From NCBI RefSeq assembly GCF_022458895.1, contig NZ_JAINFL010000012.1, positions 136,393-200,392 of the forward strand: a DNA stretch of 64,000 nucleotides. The letters are read 5' to 3'. A program made the position numbers and the translations under genes. The notes under the pieces are model-generated. The model did no database searches. It was not told the origin of the DNA and was given only the letters and a program-made list of their open reading frames with translations. The stretch comes from Roseihalotalea indica. GTDB lineage: Bacteria > Bacteroidota > Bacteroidia > Cytophagales > Cyclobacteriaceae. Shown here piece after piece: positions 32,301-40,402 of the stretch; position 1 is the stretch's first letter, and every line of letters starts with the position of its first letter.

Positions 32301-34408
32301 AATGGCAACAGCGGTGGCTACGACGTATGCAGGTAGAGTTTCGGCGAAATTTACGTCAGTTTGTGCGTACGGTAGAAGCTCCCGATGGCATGTATCAGTT
32401 GCAACAGAAGCGACAGTCGGCCAGTACTTACGAACGGTTGGCTGAGAACAATCAGGCGTGGGTAGAAGAATGGTTTCGGACGGTACGAATCCAGCTAAAT
32501 ACCTTATTACTCGATGTTTTTCTGTTAGCTACTGAGAACCGGGTACAACAGGAAATGACAGATTTTACCGATGCCATGTCGCACGGTATTACCAAGCATT
32601 ATCTGGAGCCGATGGAAGAGTTGCAGACCGAATTGGAAGAGTCTTTGCAGGCGGGGAAAGAGGAAGTAGATGTATCATATGAGTCGCTTAATGGCGTGAC
32701 GTTTCATGAGGACTTGTCCGGCTATTACGAAGATGTGGCCAAGTTGGTAGACCAGTTGCCCGAATCTATTGAGGTACAGCCCTCGCTACAGGAAGATGGG
32801 GAAAGTGGTTCAGTGAACGTGCCAGTGCATCAGTTAGCGAATTACTGGCTGGAAACCACCTTATACCAACCTATTCAGGAAAAAGTAACGCAAGCCGATC
32901 AGCGTTTGCAACGGTGCAGCCACACGGTGCGGGATGTAGTACGGCTGGCCAGTCTGCGTAAAACCCAGCCGGGCGATTCACCGAAGGAAGATTCTCAACT
33001 CATTCAGGATGCTCTCAAGGTTATTGAGCAGGAACAGGCAAAAATCCGCCAGCTACAGAACAGTTTACCAGCCTCTATTCAAGAACATTTGAAAGCCAGC
33101 TACGAGAAGTTGACTACCCAGGAACTGGTAAACCAAGCCGGAGGTATGGTGAACGTGATGCGGGTTTACCAAAGCCAGCGAGTGCGCACGCAACTGGAGC
33201 AATACCAGAACCGGGTTCATCAGTGGGTACGCAATATTGGTACCCGTCTGCTTTACTCTCGCAGCCAGGGCATCTTACTAGCCAAGCGACTGACCGAAAC
33301 GGAAGATCAGGTACAATCACACACCGCCCGTATTCTTTCGCTGGTAGAGCAGGTTTCGCCCCGGGCCGATGTGCTTCGTCAGCTTCCGTTCTATTACCGC
33401 AACCTGTTTACCGGACAATCCGATATTAGTCAGGATTTTTGGGTAGAGCGGCCGTATGAGATGGAACTGGCCGAGCGGGCAATGGGGCGTCTGAAAAATG
33501 GCTATGCAGGTGGAATCATGCTGCTGGGTGAGCGTAATTCAGGTAAAACAGCTCTTTCGTGGCGTATCGCTAAGAAATTTACCCGAAAAGAAGATCGTAT
33601 CTTTCAGGTATATCCGCCCGTAGGAGGATCTACTCAATTGTATGATTTCAGCCAGGCTCTGCAACAGGCTACTCATCAGTCCAAAGCAAATGATCAACTG
33701 ATGGAGGGGCTGGCCCCAGGGTGCGTGTTTATTATCAATGATCTGGAACTGTGGTGGGAGCGCTCGGATAAGGGTTTTACGGTAGTGAAGGAGGTTATGC
33801 GCCTGCTGGCTGAATACGGTAAGCGGCATCTGTTTCTGATTAATACTAACCCGTTTGCCTTTCACTTAATGAACCAGTTATACTCCATAGAGGATATGTT
33901 TTTAAGTGTCATTCCTTATCAACCCTTCAGTACCGAAGATATTGAGCGGCTGATTTTGTTACGGCACTGGTCAGGCGGGTTGAAGTTTGTCTTGAGGCAG
34001 CAAACCGAGGATGAGCTTTCGGAGTGGAAAAAAGTGCAGTTCTTTAACAATTTCTTTGACTACTCGGGCGGTAATCCCGGTGCGGCATTGGGAGCCTGGC
34101 TGGCTAGCATAGAGAAAGTAGGAAATAAACAGGTTCACCTGCGCTACCCTAAATCTCCAGACATAGATGCCCTCCAACATATGCCTGATGATTGGGTGGT
34201 TGTGGTTATGCAATTTCTGCTGCATAAGCGTTTATCCGTATCCCGACTGACCCGTTTGCTACAAATGGAATATACGGAGGTGCGCACTTTACTTCAGGAT
34301 GTACAGCGGGCCGGACTGATTGTGGAAAAGGGCGGCAGTGTATTTCAATTGAACATATTTATGGAAATCCATTTGATAAACTTTCTTCGAGAACAGGAGC
34401 TATTATGA
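29351..34408 (+). CDS. SLC12-like cation-chloride cotransporter fused to coiled coil and C-terminal P-loop ATPase
   Basis: A 1685-residue membrane protein with an unusual architecture. Residues 1-415 are an APC/SLC12-type transporter core: it opens GTFGGVFTPSILTILGVIMYLRLP, very like NKCC/KCC proteins, and has about 12 membrane segments. Residues about 445-720 look like the SLC12 cytosolic domain (NWRPNVLMFSGSTQERPHLVEMG, then a universal-stress-like fold). Residues about 720-1340 are long charged helices with coiled-coil character. Residues about 1360-1600 form a P-loop ATPase with Walker A GERNSGKT (1393-1400) and Walker B FIINDLE (Asp1464), followed by a winged-helix-like end (LSVSRLTRLLQMEYTEVRTLLQDVQRAG). 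The reading frame is continuous. Its stop overlaps the next start (ATGA). Confidence 0.85.
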   Translation: MARSRKFGTFGGVFTPSILTILGVIMYLRLPTIVGQAGLWTTIAIIVIAHVISITTGLSVSSIATDKKVQAGGTYFMISRSLGLPIGGTLGLALFVGLSFSVSLYIIGFSESFLTYWGWDASKDSIRLTGSIALLTVTIITFISTSLALRMQFFIMAAIILSLISIVFGGHSYEPSDPQLTIPTGGVSFMLLFGIFFPAVTGFEAGVSMSGDLKDAKQSIPQGTILAIVVGLVVYIALAFFLTFTVDANALATDNQILLNIAWIPELVIAGIWGATISSALGSILGAPRILQATAADRISPAVFAKGVGATNEPRNALLLTFIIAEAGILIGELDVIARVVSIFFITTYGFLNISAAFEAWTSADFRPEFKIPSWVSLLGALACFIVMIQLDFLAMLGATLILGLLYFYLKRKELALESGDAWSGIWASLVKTGLQRLSSSQLHARNWRPNVLMFSGSTQERPHLVEMGQALTGRLGMLSSFELIPSDKPLLAKASRDLEEHNMGYFSHKYQCKDVYEGMDQISRIYGFTGVEPNTVLMGWSKTPKNRPQFAQLLQSFYRSDYNVVCLSHHPERGYGNHKTIDVWWSGSGRNLAFALNLIRHITAGDLWETAELRIMLILADANQTDLARKATAQLLERYRMNMKVRLIDNSLEQLPYTSVIQRESENTDLTIIGMADPKYRKVERTVEETHTLLQTLGTSLVISAASTFEEINLGLLPTRKTTEETEAEIPLPDLPVARNSWLTRDLERIDERNRQVLTRFYERTFVPYFQESRRVAQEIEKIHNSVFSNLQRDWEEYEDHFRRARALDKAKNDVAFRVRALLENLRDKQLEQQQEVMSAGIDWYTQRLATDIIRFPQKAAVTYQPEALAPSQADDWKVRWRKRQIRLKAWISRQPPARVIDYREVAIYYLRDNRQVFLATMLMAWQEQSTVFLADVKNVVSRLNRQLTYWENHLETLSEEVLDQEIETFLQESPDLEEQQKQWQQRWLRRMQVEFRRNLRQFVRTVEAPDGMYQLQQKRQSASTYERLAENNQAWVEEWFRTVRIQLNTLLLDVFLLATENRVQQEMTDFTDAMSHGITKHYLEPMEELQTELEESLQAGKEEVDVSYESLNGVTFHEDLSGYYEDVAKLVDQLPESIEVQPSLQEDGESGSVNVPVHQLANYWLETTLYQPIQEKVTQADQRLQRCSHTVRDVVRLASLRKTQPGDSPKEDSQLIQDALKVIEQEQAKIRQLQNSLPASIQEHLKASYEKLTTQELVNQAGGMVNVMRVYQSQRVRTQLEQYQNRVHQWVRNIGTRLLYSRSQGILLAKRLTETEDQVQSHTARILSLVEQVSPRADVLRQLPFYYRNLFTGQSDISQDFWVERPYEMELAERAMGRLKNGYAGGIMLLGERNSGKTALSWRIAKKFTRKEDRIFQVYPPVGGSTQLYDFSQALQQATHQSKANDQLMEGLAPGCVFIINDLELWWERSDKGFTVVKEVMRLLAEYGKRHLFLINTNPFAFHLMNQLYSIEDMFLSVIPYQPFSTEDIERLILLRHWSGGLKFVLRQQTEDELSEWKKVQFFNNFFDYSGGNPGAALGAWLASIEKVGNKQVHLRYPKSPDIDALQHMPDDWVVVVMQFLLHKRLSVSRLTRLLQMEYTEVRTLLQDVQRAGLIVEKGGSVFQLNIFMEIHLINFLREQELL

Positions 34409-35115
34409 TTTTTATACGCATAGGTTTATCGGCATTGGTACTGCTCGCCGTATTTCGGGGCGCTCATTGGCTGTTTCGTTACCTGGTGCGCCGGTCTACA
34501 TACTGGCGGAAAGGAAACTTTTTGCTGATTGGCGTTGAGTTTTTTGCCTGGATCATCTGGTTGTTCTGGCTACTGCACCAGTGGGTGATGGACCCGGTCA
34601 TCTATACTTATCTCACTATCAGTCTGGCGCTGATTATGTTTGGGCTGCTCACCTGGTTTTTGCTACGAGACATGGTGGCGGGAATTATTTTCAAGTTACA
34701 GCATAATCTGCGCTCCCAACAGTCTATTCAGCTAGGGGATACCCGGGGGCGTTTGCAGCGGTTAGGGTTGACATCGTTAGTACTAGAGAGTGCCAGTGGT
34801 GAACAGTGTAAGATTCCTTATACCCGCCTGATCAACCAGACTGTAACTCGATACGATGCCTCAGAAGTTGCCAACAGTTTTGATTTCCAGCTACAGGTGC
34901 CACAGTCTGCTACCAAAGATGTGTGGCTGGATCGCCTACAACAGCAGCTATTGCTTTTGCCCTGGTCATCAGTAAAGAAGCCGCCCACTATTTACTGGAA
35001 AACAGAGGATGCCAATACGTTCACCTTTGTGATTCGAGCTTATACACTGAATGCTCAGTATGCGCATCGGATTGAAAATTATTTGAAAGAACAGTACCCC
35101 ATAACTTCTTCCTGA
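34405..35115 (+). CDS. MscS-like membrane protein in the cotransporter operon
   Basis: A 236-residue protein with three membrane segments (about 4-22, 42-62 and 66-88), then an amphipathic pore-like helix (RDMVAGIIFKLQHNL), then an MscS-type beta-domain (IQLGDTRGRLQRLGLTSLVLES, CKIPYTRLIN) and a short C-terminal ferredoxin-like part. It is smaller and more divergent than true MscS: the Gly/Ala packing of the pore helix is weak, so channel activity is uncertain. It overlaps the cotransporter fusion by 4 bases and ends 2 bases before the antiporter, so the three are one translational unit. A tension- or volume-sensing role is inference. Confidence 0.78.
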   Translation: MIFIRIGLSALVLLAVFRGAHWLFRYLVRRSTYWRKGNFLLIGVEFFAWIIWLFWLLHQWVMDPVIYTYLTISLALIMFGLLTWFLLRDMVAGIIFKLQHNLRSQQSIQLGDTRGRLQRLGLTSLVLESASGEQCKIPYTRLINQTVTRYDASEVANSFDFQLQVPQSATKDVWLDRLQQQLLLLPWSSVKKPPTIYWKTEDANTFTFVIRAYTLNAQYAHRIENYLKEQYPITSS

Positions 35116-35117
35116 TT

Positions 35118-36413
35118 ATGGATCTTTTTAATCCTTATGTAGAGTCTATCGTCGTTTGTCTGGTGATTGTGCTGTCTTATGCATTCTCCATCATCTCCCG
35201 GCGTACCAATATTCCCAGTGTGCTACTGCTGATTGGGCTGGGAGTGGGTATTCAACAGGGGCTAAAGTGGATGGAGCTTGATACGGGCAATGCGCTTTTC
35301 CCTATTCTGGAAATTCTGGGCATCTTCGGGCTGATTATGATTGTACTGGAGGCGGCCCTCGATCTGGAACTGACTAGGGACAAGCTTCCGCTCATCGGAA
35401 AATCACTGGGTATTGCGTTAATAGCATTAATAGTGACTTCGTTGGCCATTGCGTATCTGCTGCATTACTACATTCTACCGGATTTTCTAACAGCATTGGT
35501 ATATGCTGTGCCTCTATCAGTCATGAGTAGCGCGATTATCATTCCTAGTGTGGCCAGTCTCATTGATTCCAAACAAGAATTTCTTATCTACGAAAGCACA
35601 TTTTCCGACATTCTGGGTATTATGTATTTCTACTTTCTGATTGGCAATCTGGAAACTCAAAAGGTAGGAGCTGTGGTGGCCGATGTAACCTTGAATATTG
35701 CGGGTACCATCATCCTTTCCGTGGTGCTCGGGTACGTGTTGGTGTGGTTTTTTCAGCAATTGACTACCCAGGTAAAGCTTTTTCTGCTCATTGCCGTACT
35801 AGTGCTGTTGTACTCAGTCGGCAAGTTATTTCATCTTTCTTCGCTGGTTATCATACTTATTTTTGGGTTGATGCTGAATAATTATCCGCTCTTTTTCCGA
35901 AAACGATTTAAAAGCTGGATTAAGCCAAAAGTGATTGATGAAACGCTGGAAGACTTTCATCTGGTGACGATGGAATCAGCCTTTGTGGTGCGTACTTTTT
36001 TCTTTGTGGTATTCGGCATGACACTGGACCTGACCACATTGCTGGACCAGGAAGCACTAATGATTGGCTTGGCTATCGTGGTAGTAACCTATATTATACG
36101 TTGGGTTTGCCTGAAAGTGGTGTTGCTACGAAATATTCTTCCTGAACTTTGGGTAGCTCCTCGTGGCCTGATTACCATTTTGCTATTCTTTGCAATTCCG
36201 GCCGAAATAGCCACAGAACAGTTTAATTCGGGCATTCTGCTAACGGTCGTGTTGGCCACAAGTATTATTATGACCGTAGCATTGATCGCTAAAAGCGAGC
36301 CGGAAGAAGAAGTGCATGAGCTTTCGTTTGAAAGCTGGGATGAGTTGGATAAAGAATACGAACAGGCTGCGGAAAAATCAAAGCCTGTTTCAACTCAGGA
36401 ATCGGAAGTGTGA
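35118..36413 (+). CDS. Cation:proton antiporter (CPA family)
   Basis: A 431-residue inner-membrane exchanger with about 12-13 membrane segments. The opening SYAFSIISRRTNIPSVLLLIGLGVG and the unwound-helix region (YAVPLSVMSSAIIIPSVAS, then EFLIYESTFSDILGIMYFY) match Na+/H+ antiporters of the CPA type, with Glu and Asp of ESTFSDI at the ion site. The C-terminal tail from about residue 395 is very acidic and hydrophilic (EPEEEVHELSFESWDELDKEYEQ). It is the last gene of the three-gene ion operon, and a hairpin follows. Whether it moves Na+ or K+ cannot be told. Confidence 0.9.
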   Translation: MDLFNPYVESIVVCLVIVLSYAFSIISRRTNIPSVLLLIGLGVGIQQGLKWMELDTGNALFPILEILGIFGLIMIVLEAALDLELTRDKLPLIGKSLGIALIALIVTSLAIAYLLHYYILPDFLTALVYAVPLSVMSSAIIIPSVASLIDSKQEFLIYESTFSDILGIMYFYFLIGNLETQKVGAVVADVTLNIAGTIILSVVLGYVLVWFFQQLTTQVKLFLLIAVLVLLYSVGKLFHLSSLVIILIFGLMLNNYPLFFRKRFKSWIKPKVIDETLEDFHLVTMESAFVVRTFFFVVFGMTLDLTTLLDQEALMIGLAIVVVTYIIRWVCLKVVLLRNILPELWVAPRGLITILLFFAIPAEIATEQFNSGILLTVVLATSIIMTVALIAKSEPEEEVHELSFESWDELDKEYEQAAEKSKPVSTQESEV

Positions 36414-36423
36414 AACTGAAAGA

Positions 36424-36472
36424 AGATTACTGAAGCGTTCTATGCGGAAAAGTTTCTTTACTTCAGTAATCT
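36424..36472. terminator. Hairpin between convergent genes
   Basis: AGATTACTGAAG (36424-36435) and CTTCAGTAATCT (36461-36472) are perfect 12-base inverted arms with a 25-base loop. It sits between the antiporter stop and the convergent HMA gene stop. No long T tract follows, so termination could be weak or factor-aided in either direction. Confidence 0.55.
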
Positions 36473-36504
36473 CCTTTAACAGCAGTTCACTGCGGCAGAT
36501 CTTA

Positions 36505-36750
36505 TTAGCTTTTGCTTAACATCTTTTTGAACCAGCCATCAGAAATACGCTCGGCGTTAAAACCGGCCTCTTCTACGGCTTGCCGGATAGCCGCGTCCTG
36601 TAAATCTTCACCGTTTACAGTGAGCACCTTATCCGGGTTCTGGGTATCTACCTCCCATTGCTGTACGCCTTGCAGCTTGTCCAGAAATGGAGTTACGGTG
36701 GCAACACAGCCTCCGCAATTGATATTGGTCTTATATTTTAAGGTATCCAT
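36505..36750 (-). CDS. Heavy-metal-associated (HMA) domain protein, CopZ-like
   Basis: An 81-residue copper-chaperone-like protein. The ATG at 36750 (MDTLKYKTNINCGGC) is chosen because the longer frame overlaps the Csp gene and adds no conserved sequence. The metal motif is MxCxxC-like, here INCGGCVATV, with Asn in place of Met. The ferredoxin-like fold continues with FLDKLQGVQQWEVD and ends AVEEAGFNAERI. It follows the Csp-like gene by 14 bases. The pair probably buffers cytoplasmic Cu(I). Confidence 0.93.
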   Translation of the reverse strand: MDTLKYKTNINCGGCVATVTPFLDKLQGVQQWEVDTQNPDKVLTVNGEDLQDAAIRQAVEEAGFNAERISDGWFKKMLSKS

Positions 36751-36764
36751 TGTTATTTTAATTT

Positions 36765-37094
36765 TTATTGAGCTCCAGCATAGCTTACGCAGGCTTCCTG
36801 ACAAAGTTGGCATGCCTGAGCGCATTCTTTACAGTGAGTGTGTTCGTGTCGCCCGCACTCCGCAGCACATTGCTGGCAAATTTCGGCACACTGCCGGGCC
36901 ATATGCTGGGCAAAGCTGGAGCCACGCGCAACCAAGTTGGCAGTAAGGGTGCAAATATCAGCACAATCACGATCAAGCTGTATACATTTGACCATCATGC
37001 TGATGTTGTCTTCGTGTAAGCATTGCTCAGAGCAATTCTGGCAAGCAGCTACACATTCGTGCAGTCTTCGTAAAAAATCTTGCTGATTCATCAT
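36765..37094 (-). CDS. Cys-rich four-helix-bundle copper storage protein (Csp/DUF326-like)
   Basis: A 109-residue cytoplasmic protein with about 17 Cys arranged in CxxxC and CxxC patterns along helices (CVAACQNCSEQC, CIQLDRDCADIC, CAEICQQCAAECGRH, CKECAQACQLCQEAC). This matches the Csp copper-storage family (DUF326), in which the Cys line the inside of a four-helix bundle and hold many Cu(I) ions. No signal peptide or Tat motif is present, so it resembles the cytosolic Csp3 type. It precedes the HMA chaperone by 14 bases. The location, about 13 kb from the efflux operon, suggests a separate transcription unit. Confidence 0.92.
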   Translation of the reverse strand: MMNQQDFLRRLHECVAACQNCSEQCLHEDNISMMVKCIQLDRDCADICTLTANLVARGSSFAQHMARQCAEICQQCAAECGRHEHTHCKECAQACQLCQEACVSYAGAQ

Positions 37095-37228
37095 GATAAA
37101 AAAATTAAGTTACTGTTTTAGTGCATTAAGGTGGCTGCGTATTGAATAGGTTAGGTAAAACACCTCGAGCTCATCAACGGCGCATGACAACCACCTAAAC
37201 ACTTAAAAGCCGAAAACCGACAAAATGT

Positions 37229-40192
37229 TTAGCTCAGAATGGCGCTAATGTCTTCAGGAGTCAGTCGTTTTACAAAGCTCTCTTCGGTAGAAATTAGCTC
37301 AGTAGCTAGTTTAATTTTGCTTTGCTGTAGCTTCAGTATCTTTTCCTCTACCGTATTACGAGTAATGAATTTATAGGTAAACACTCGGTTTTCCTGACCA
37401 ATGCGGTGAGCCCGGTCAATGGCTTGAGCCTCTACAGCAGGGTTCCACCAGGGGTCCAGAATAAACACATAATCGGCTTTAGTAAGGTTAAGCCCAACGC
37501 CTCCGGCTCGTAATGAGATCAGGAAGAGGCTAAGAGAAGGATCGTTTTGGAAGCGTTCTACCTGCTCTTTACGGTTTTTGGTGCTACCATCCAGATAAGC
37601 AAAAGGTAAATTCAGTTCTTTCAGATGTTTGCTTAGTATACTTAGGTGTTTTACAAACTGGCTGAATATCAGTATTTTATGTCCTTCGCTAATGGTGCTG
37701 ATAATCATGTGGAGCACATCCTCCATCTTGCCAGAGTCCTTATCATAGGCTTCATCTACCATTTTGGGGTGATTGGCAATTTGCCGCAATTTGGTTAGCC
37801 CTTGCAGTAGCAGCAATTGCGATTTTCTGATGCCTTTGTTCTCAATCAGGTTGAGGATCTCATTGCGGTAAAATGACTTGGCTTCTTCGTACTGGGCCTC
37901 CTGCTCTTCAGACATGGTACAGTACTTCACATTCTCTACCTTCTCGGGTAGCTCAGTGGCCACCTGCCATTTCTGCCGCCGTAAAATGAAGGGTTTAATG
38001 ATGCTGTACAGCTTAGACGTCTTGGATAAATCGCCCTTTTTCTCAATCGGAAGCACAAACTCGTTACGGAAAAAAGACTCATTACCCAGCAGCCCGGGGT
38101 TGATGAACGTCATCTGTGACCAGAGGTCCAAGGTGCTGTTTTCCAGGGGTGTTCCAGTGAGGATAAGGCGATGCTTGGAGTTAAGTTCGCGGACCGCCTG
38201 GGCAATGTTAGAGTCCGGATTTTTAATAGCCTGCGATTCGTCCAGAATGACGTAGTGGAAATAGTAGGTCTTGAGTATATCAATATCCAGACGAGCAATG
38301 CCGTAGGAGGTAAGCACCAGATCGTATTCGGCAAACTGCTCTACGTTTTTATCCCGGTTAGTGCCGGTATAGATAAATACTTTCAGGTCTGGGGTGAACT
38401 TAGCCGCTTCCATTTCCCAGTTATAGATCAGGGAGGTAGGCATGATGAGCAATGAAGTGCTCATAACCTGGTTCTGCTCTTCGTGGAGCTCCTTCTGCCG
38501 TTGCAACAGGGCCAGCGTCTGCACGGTTTTCCCTAGCCCCATATCATCGGCCAGACAACCGCCGAAATGGTATTGGTTTAGGAAGTGCATCCAGTTATAG
38601 CCTGCCTTCTGGTAAGGCCGCAGCGTGCCCTGAAACTGCTTAGGCATTTGCTGATCCTCTATTTTATCAAACTGGCGGAGGCGATCCAGCTTCCGGTCCA
38701 TCGTTACTTTAGCCAGGTTTCCGTTCTGTAGATCCTGCACCAGCGATAGATGGTATTTTTTTAGCTGAACCTGTCCATTTTGATCTTCACTAGGTTCGGT
38801 AAATGCAAATAGCTCAGAATATTCGGTAAACCATACTTCCGGAATAATGGCAATTTCGCCATTGGGTAGCACCAATTCTCGTTTCTTAGCCAGAATAAGC
38901 GAGCGAATCTTGGTAAAGGGAATTTCGTATTCACCAAATTTGACGATCGCATGGATGTCAAACCAGTCAATATTTTCCCGAACTTCAATATCAATGGAGG
39001 ACTCGCCCAGGAAATACTTTTTGTCGCCCGACATGCGCTGTGATAACACAATGCCGGCTTCTTCAATGGTATTTTTATGCTGATTAATCCACTCAATGGC
39101 GGTGTTGCGCTCCAGCACTGCCCGAGAGGATTCTATGTTCATAGATTTGCTTTGCAGAAAGCTTAGTACCTGCTCTTCAGCAGACTGGTTGCGCACGATA
39201 CGGTGAAACACGTAATCGTTATTATCTTTTTCCACAATCACACTTACCTGCTCGCAATCGGCTTGAAACTGGTGCGGCCCGTAAGCAAAAACCAGGTCGA
39301 ACCCAATGCTGGAGTTTGCGGTGGCCAGATCGTTAGAAACCGCTACGCCTGAATTGCGATGCCTACCGTTGCCGTTAGATTCGCGATGCTGAATTTCGTA
39401 AAATGACAGAAAAGGGCTGGGGCGGTATTTCTCCGTGACAATATCAAAGCCTTTGGCATATACATCAAACGATGAAACCAGTGAGGCTACAAATTTTCGG
39501 TAATACGATTCCTCTACTTTTTTAGGAATCACAATAAATTTCTTGTTTAAAAATGGCTGAAGCTTGTTGCCATCTACTTCTTTCTCGAAGGTGTATAGCC
39601 GATGGTGAAGCACCATCCAGGCTGGTTGGTTGCAGATGATGTAGGCATTCTGGTACTGAAAGTCAACCTTTTCGCCATCGTACTTAATTGTAGGAAAGTA
39701 ATGAGTGTTATCTTCATTACGCCGGAAGTGAAAGAGCACCGTGGCTTTGTTGGGTAGCACGTCAATCTCTTTACCTACGGGTTCGCCGTCATTGCTCATC
39801 TCGAACAGGCGTTTTCCGTGCAACAGAGGGAGCACCCGGCTTCGGATATCTTCCAGGTATTCGGCAATTTCTACTCTTAGTTGTTGCTGCCGCTCGCTGT
39901 CTCCGTCATACACTTTGTAGAAGAACTCGTGAGGTTTTACGCGTTTTTTATGAAACTTTTTGATAATCACCTCCTGCTGCATAGAGTCCATCAGGCGGAT
40001 GAGCTCGTAGTCCTGATCATCGAGTTCCTGAGCAAATTCCGGAGCATTTTTGTGCGAAATATTTTGGTGTTCGAAAGTAAATTCCTGCTGATCGTTGAGC
40101 TGAACGGCAAAGGACTCAAACAGGTATCCGAGATACTCGTGGTTAAAGAGTGAATAAATGACTTTAAATGGCCGTTCGGTCGAGACTTTCAT
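37229..40192 (-). CDS. SNF2-family DNA-dependent ATPase/helicase
   Basis: A 987-residue Swi2/Snf2-type translocase. I place the start at 40192 (MKVSTERPFK); the frame opens 13 codons earlier without resemblance. The N-terminal 520 residues are a poorly conserved region usual in bacterial SNF2 proteins. The motor has motif I GGCLADDMGLGKTVQTL (about 545-560), motif II DESQ (about 651), motif III LTGTPLEN, and the second RecA lobe with ILIFSQFVKHL, LISLRAGGVGLNLTKADYVF and the motif VI region DRAHRIGQ. Likely remodels protein-DNA or RNA-polymerase complexes; the target is unknown. Confidence 0.95.
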   Translation of the reverse strand: MKVSTERPFKVIYSLFNHEYLGYLFESFAVQLNDQQEFTFEHQNISHKNAPEFAQELDDQDYELIRLMDSMQQEVIIKKFHKKRVKPHEFFYKVYDGDSERQQQLRVEIAEYLEDIRSRVLPLLHGKRLFEMSNDGEPVGKEIDVLPNKATVLFHFRRNEDNTHYFPTIKYDGEKVDFQYQNAYIICNQPAWMVLHHRLYTFEKEVDGNKLQPFLNKKFIVIPKKVEESYYRKFVASLVSSFDVYAKGFDIVTEKYRPSPFLSFYEIQHRESNGNGRHRNSGVAVSNDLATANSSIGFDLVFAYGPHQFQADCEQVSVIVEKDNNDYVFHRIVRNQSAEEQVLSFLQSKSMNIESSRAVLERNTAIEWINQHKNTIEEAGIVLSQRMSGDKKYFLGESSIDIEVRENIDWFDIHAIVKFGEYEIPFTKIRSLILAKKRELVLPNGEIAIIPEVWFTEYSELFAFTEPSEDQNGQVQLKKYHLSLVQDLQNGNLAKVTMDRKLDRLRQFDKIEDQQMPKQFQGTLRPYQKAGYNWMHFLNQYHFGGCLADDMGLGKTVQTLALLQRQKELHEEQNQVMSTSLLIMPTSLIYNWEMEAAKFTPDLKVFIYTGTNRDKNVEQFAEYDLVLTSYGIARLDIDILKTYYFHYVILDESQAIKNPDSNIAQAVRELNSKHRLILTGTPLENSTLDLWSQMTFINPGLLGNESFFRNEFVLPIEKKGDLSKTSKLYSIIKPFILRRQKWQVATELPEKVENVKYCTMSEEQEAQYEEAKSFYRNEILNLIENKGIRKSQLLLLQGLTKLRQIANHPKMVDEAYDKDSGKMEDVLHMIISTISEGHKILIFSQFVKHLSILSKHLKELNLPFAYLDGSTKNRKEQVERFQNDPSLSLFLISLRAGGVGLNLTKADYVFILDPWWNPAVEAQAIDRAHRIGQENRVFTYKFITRNTVEEKILKLQQSKIKLATELISTEESFVKRLTPEDISAILS

Positions 40193-40402
40193 GGAAAGAA
40201 AAAGTAGCGGTTGATAGTTTGGGTTGATCAAAAAAAGCTAACCCACAATTTAGCTAAAATAATATTAAGTACAAGAATTGAATTATTGAATCTGGCACGA
40301 AACCGTTCAGCAAGGAATAGGCATGAATACTTGACTAACTATTCGCCAAAAAGTAATCTGCAAAATACTTTCATTTAAACTGCCTGTTTTCCGGCTACTT
40401 AA

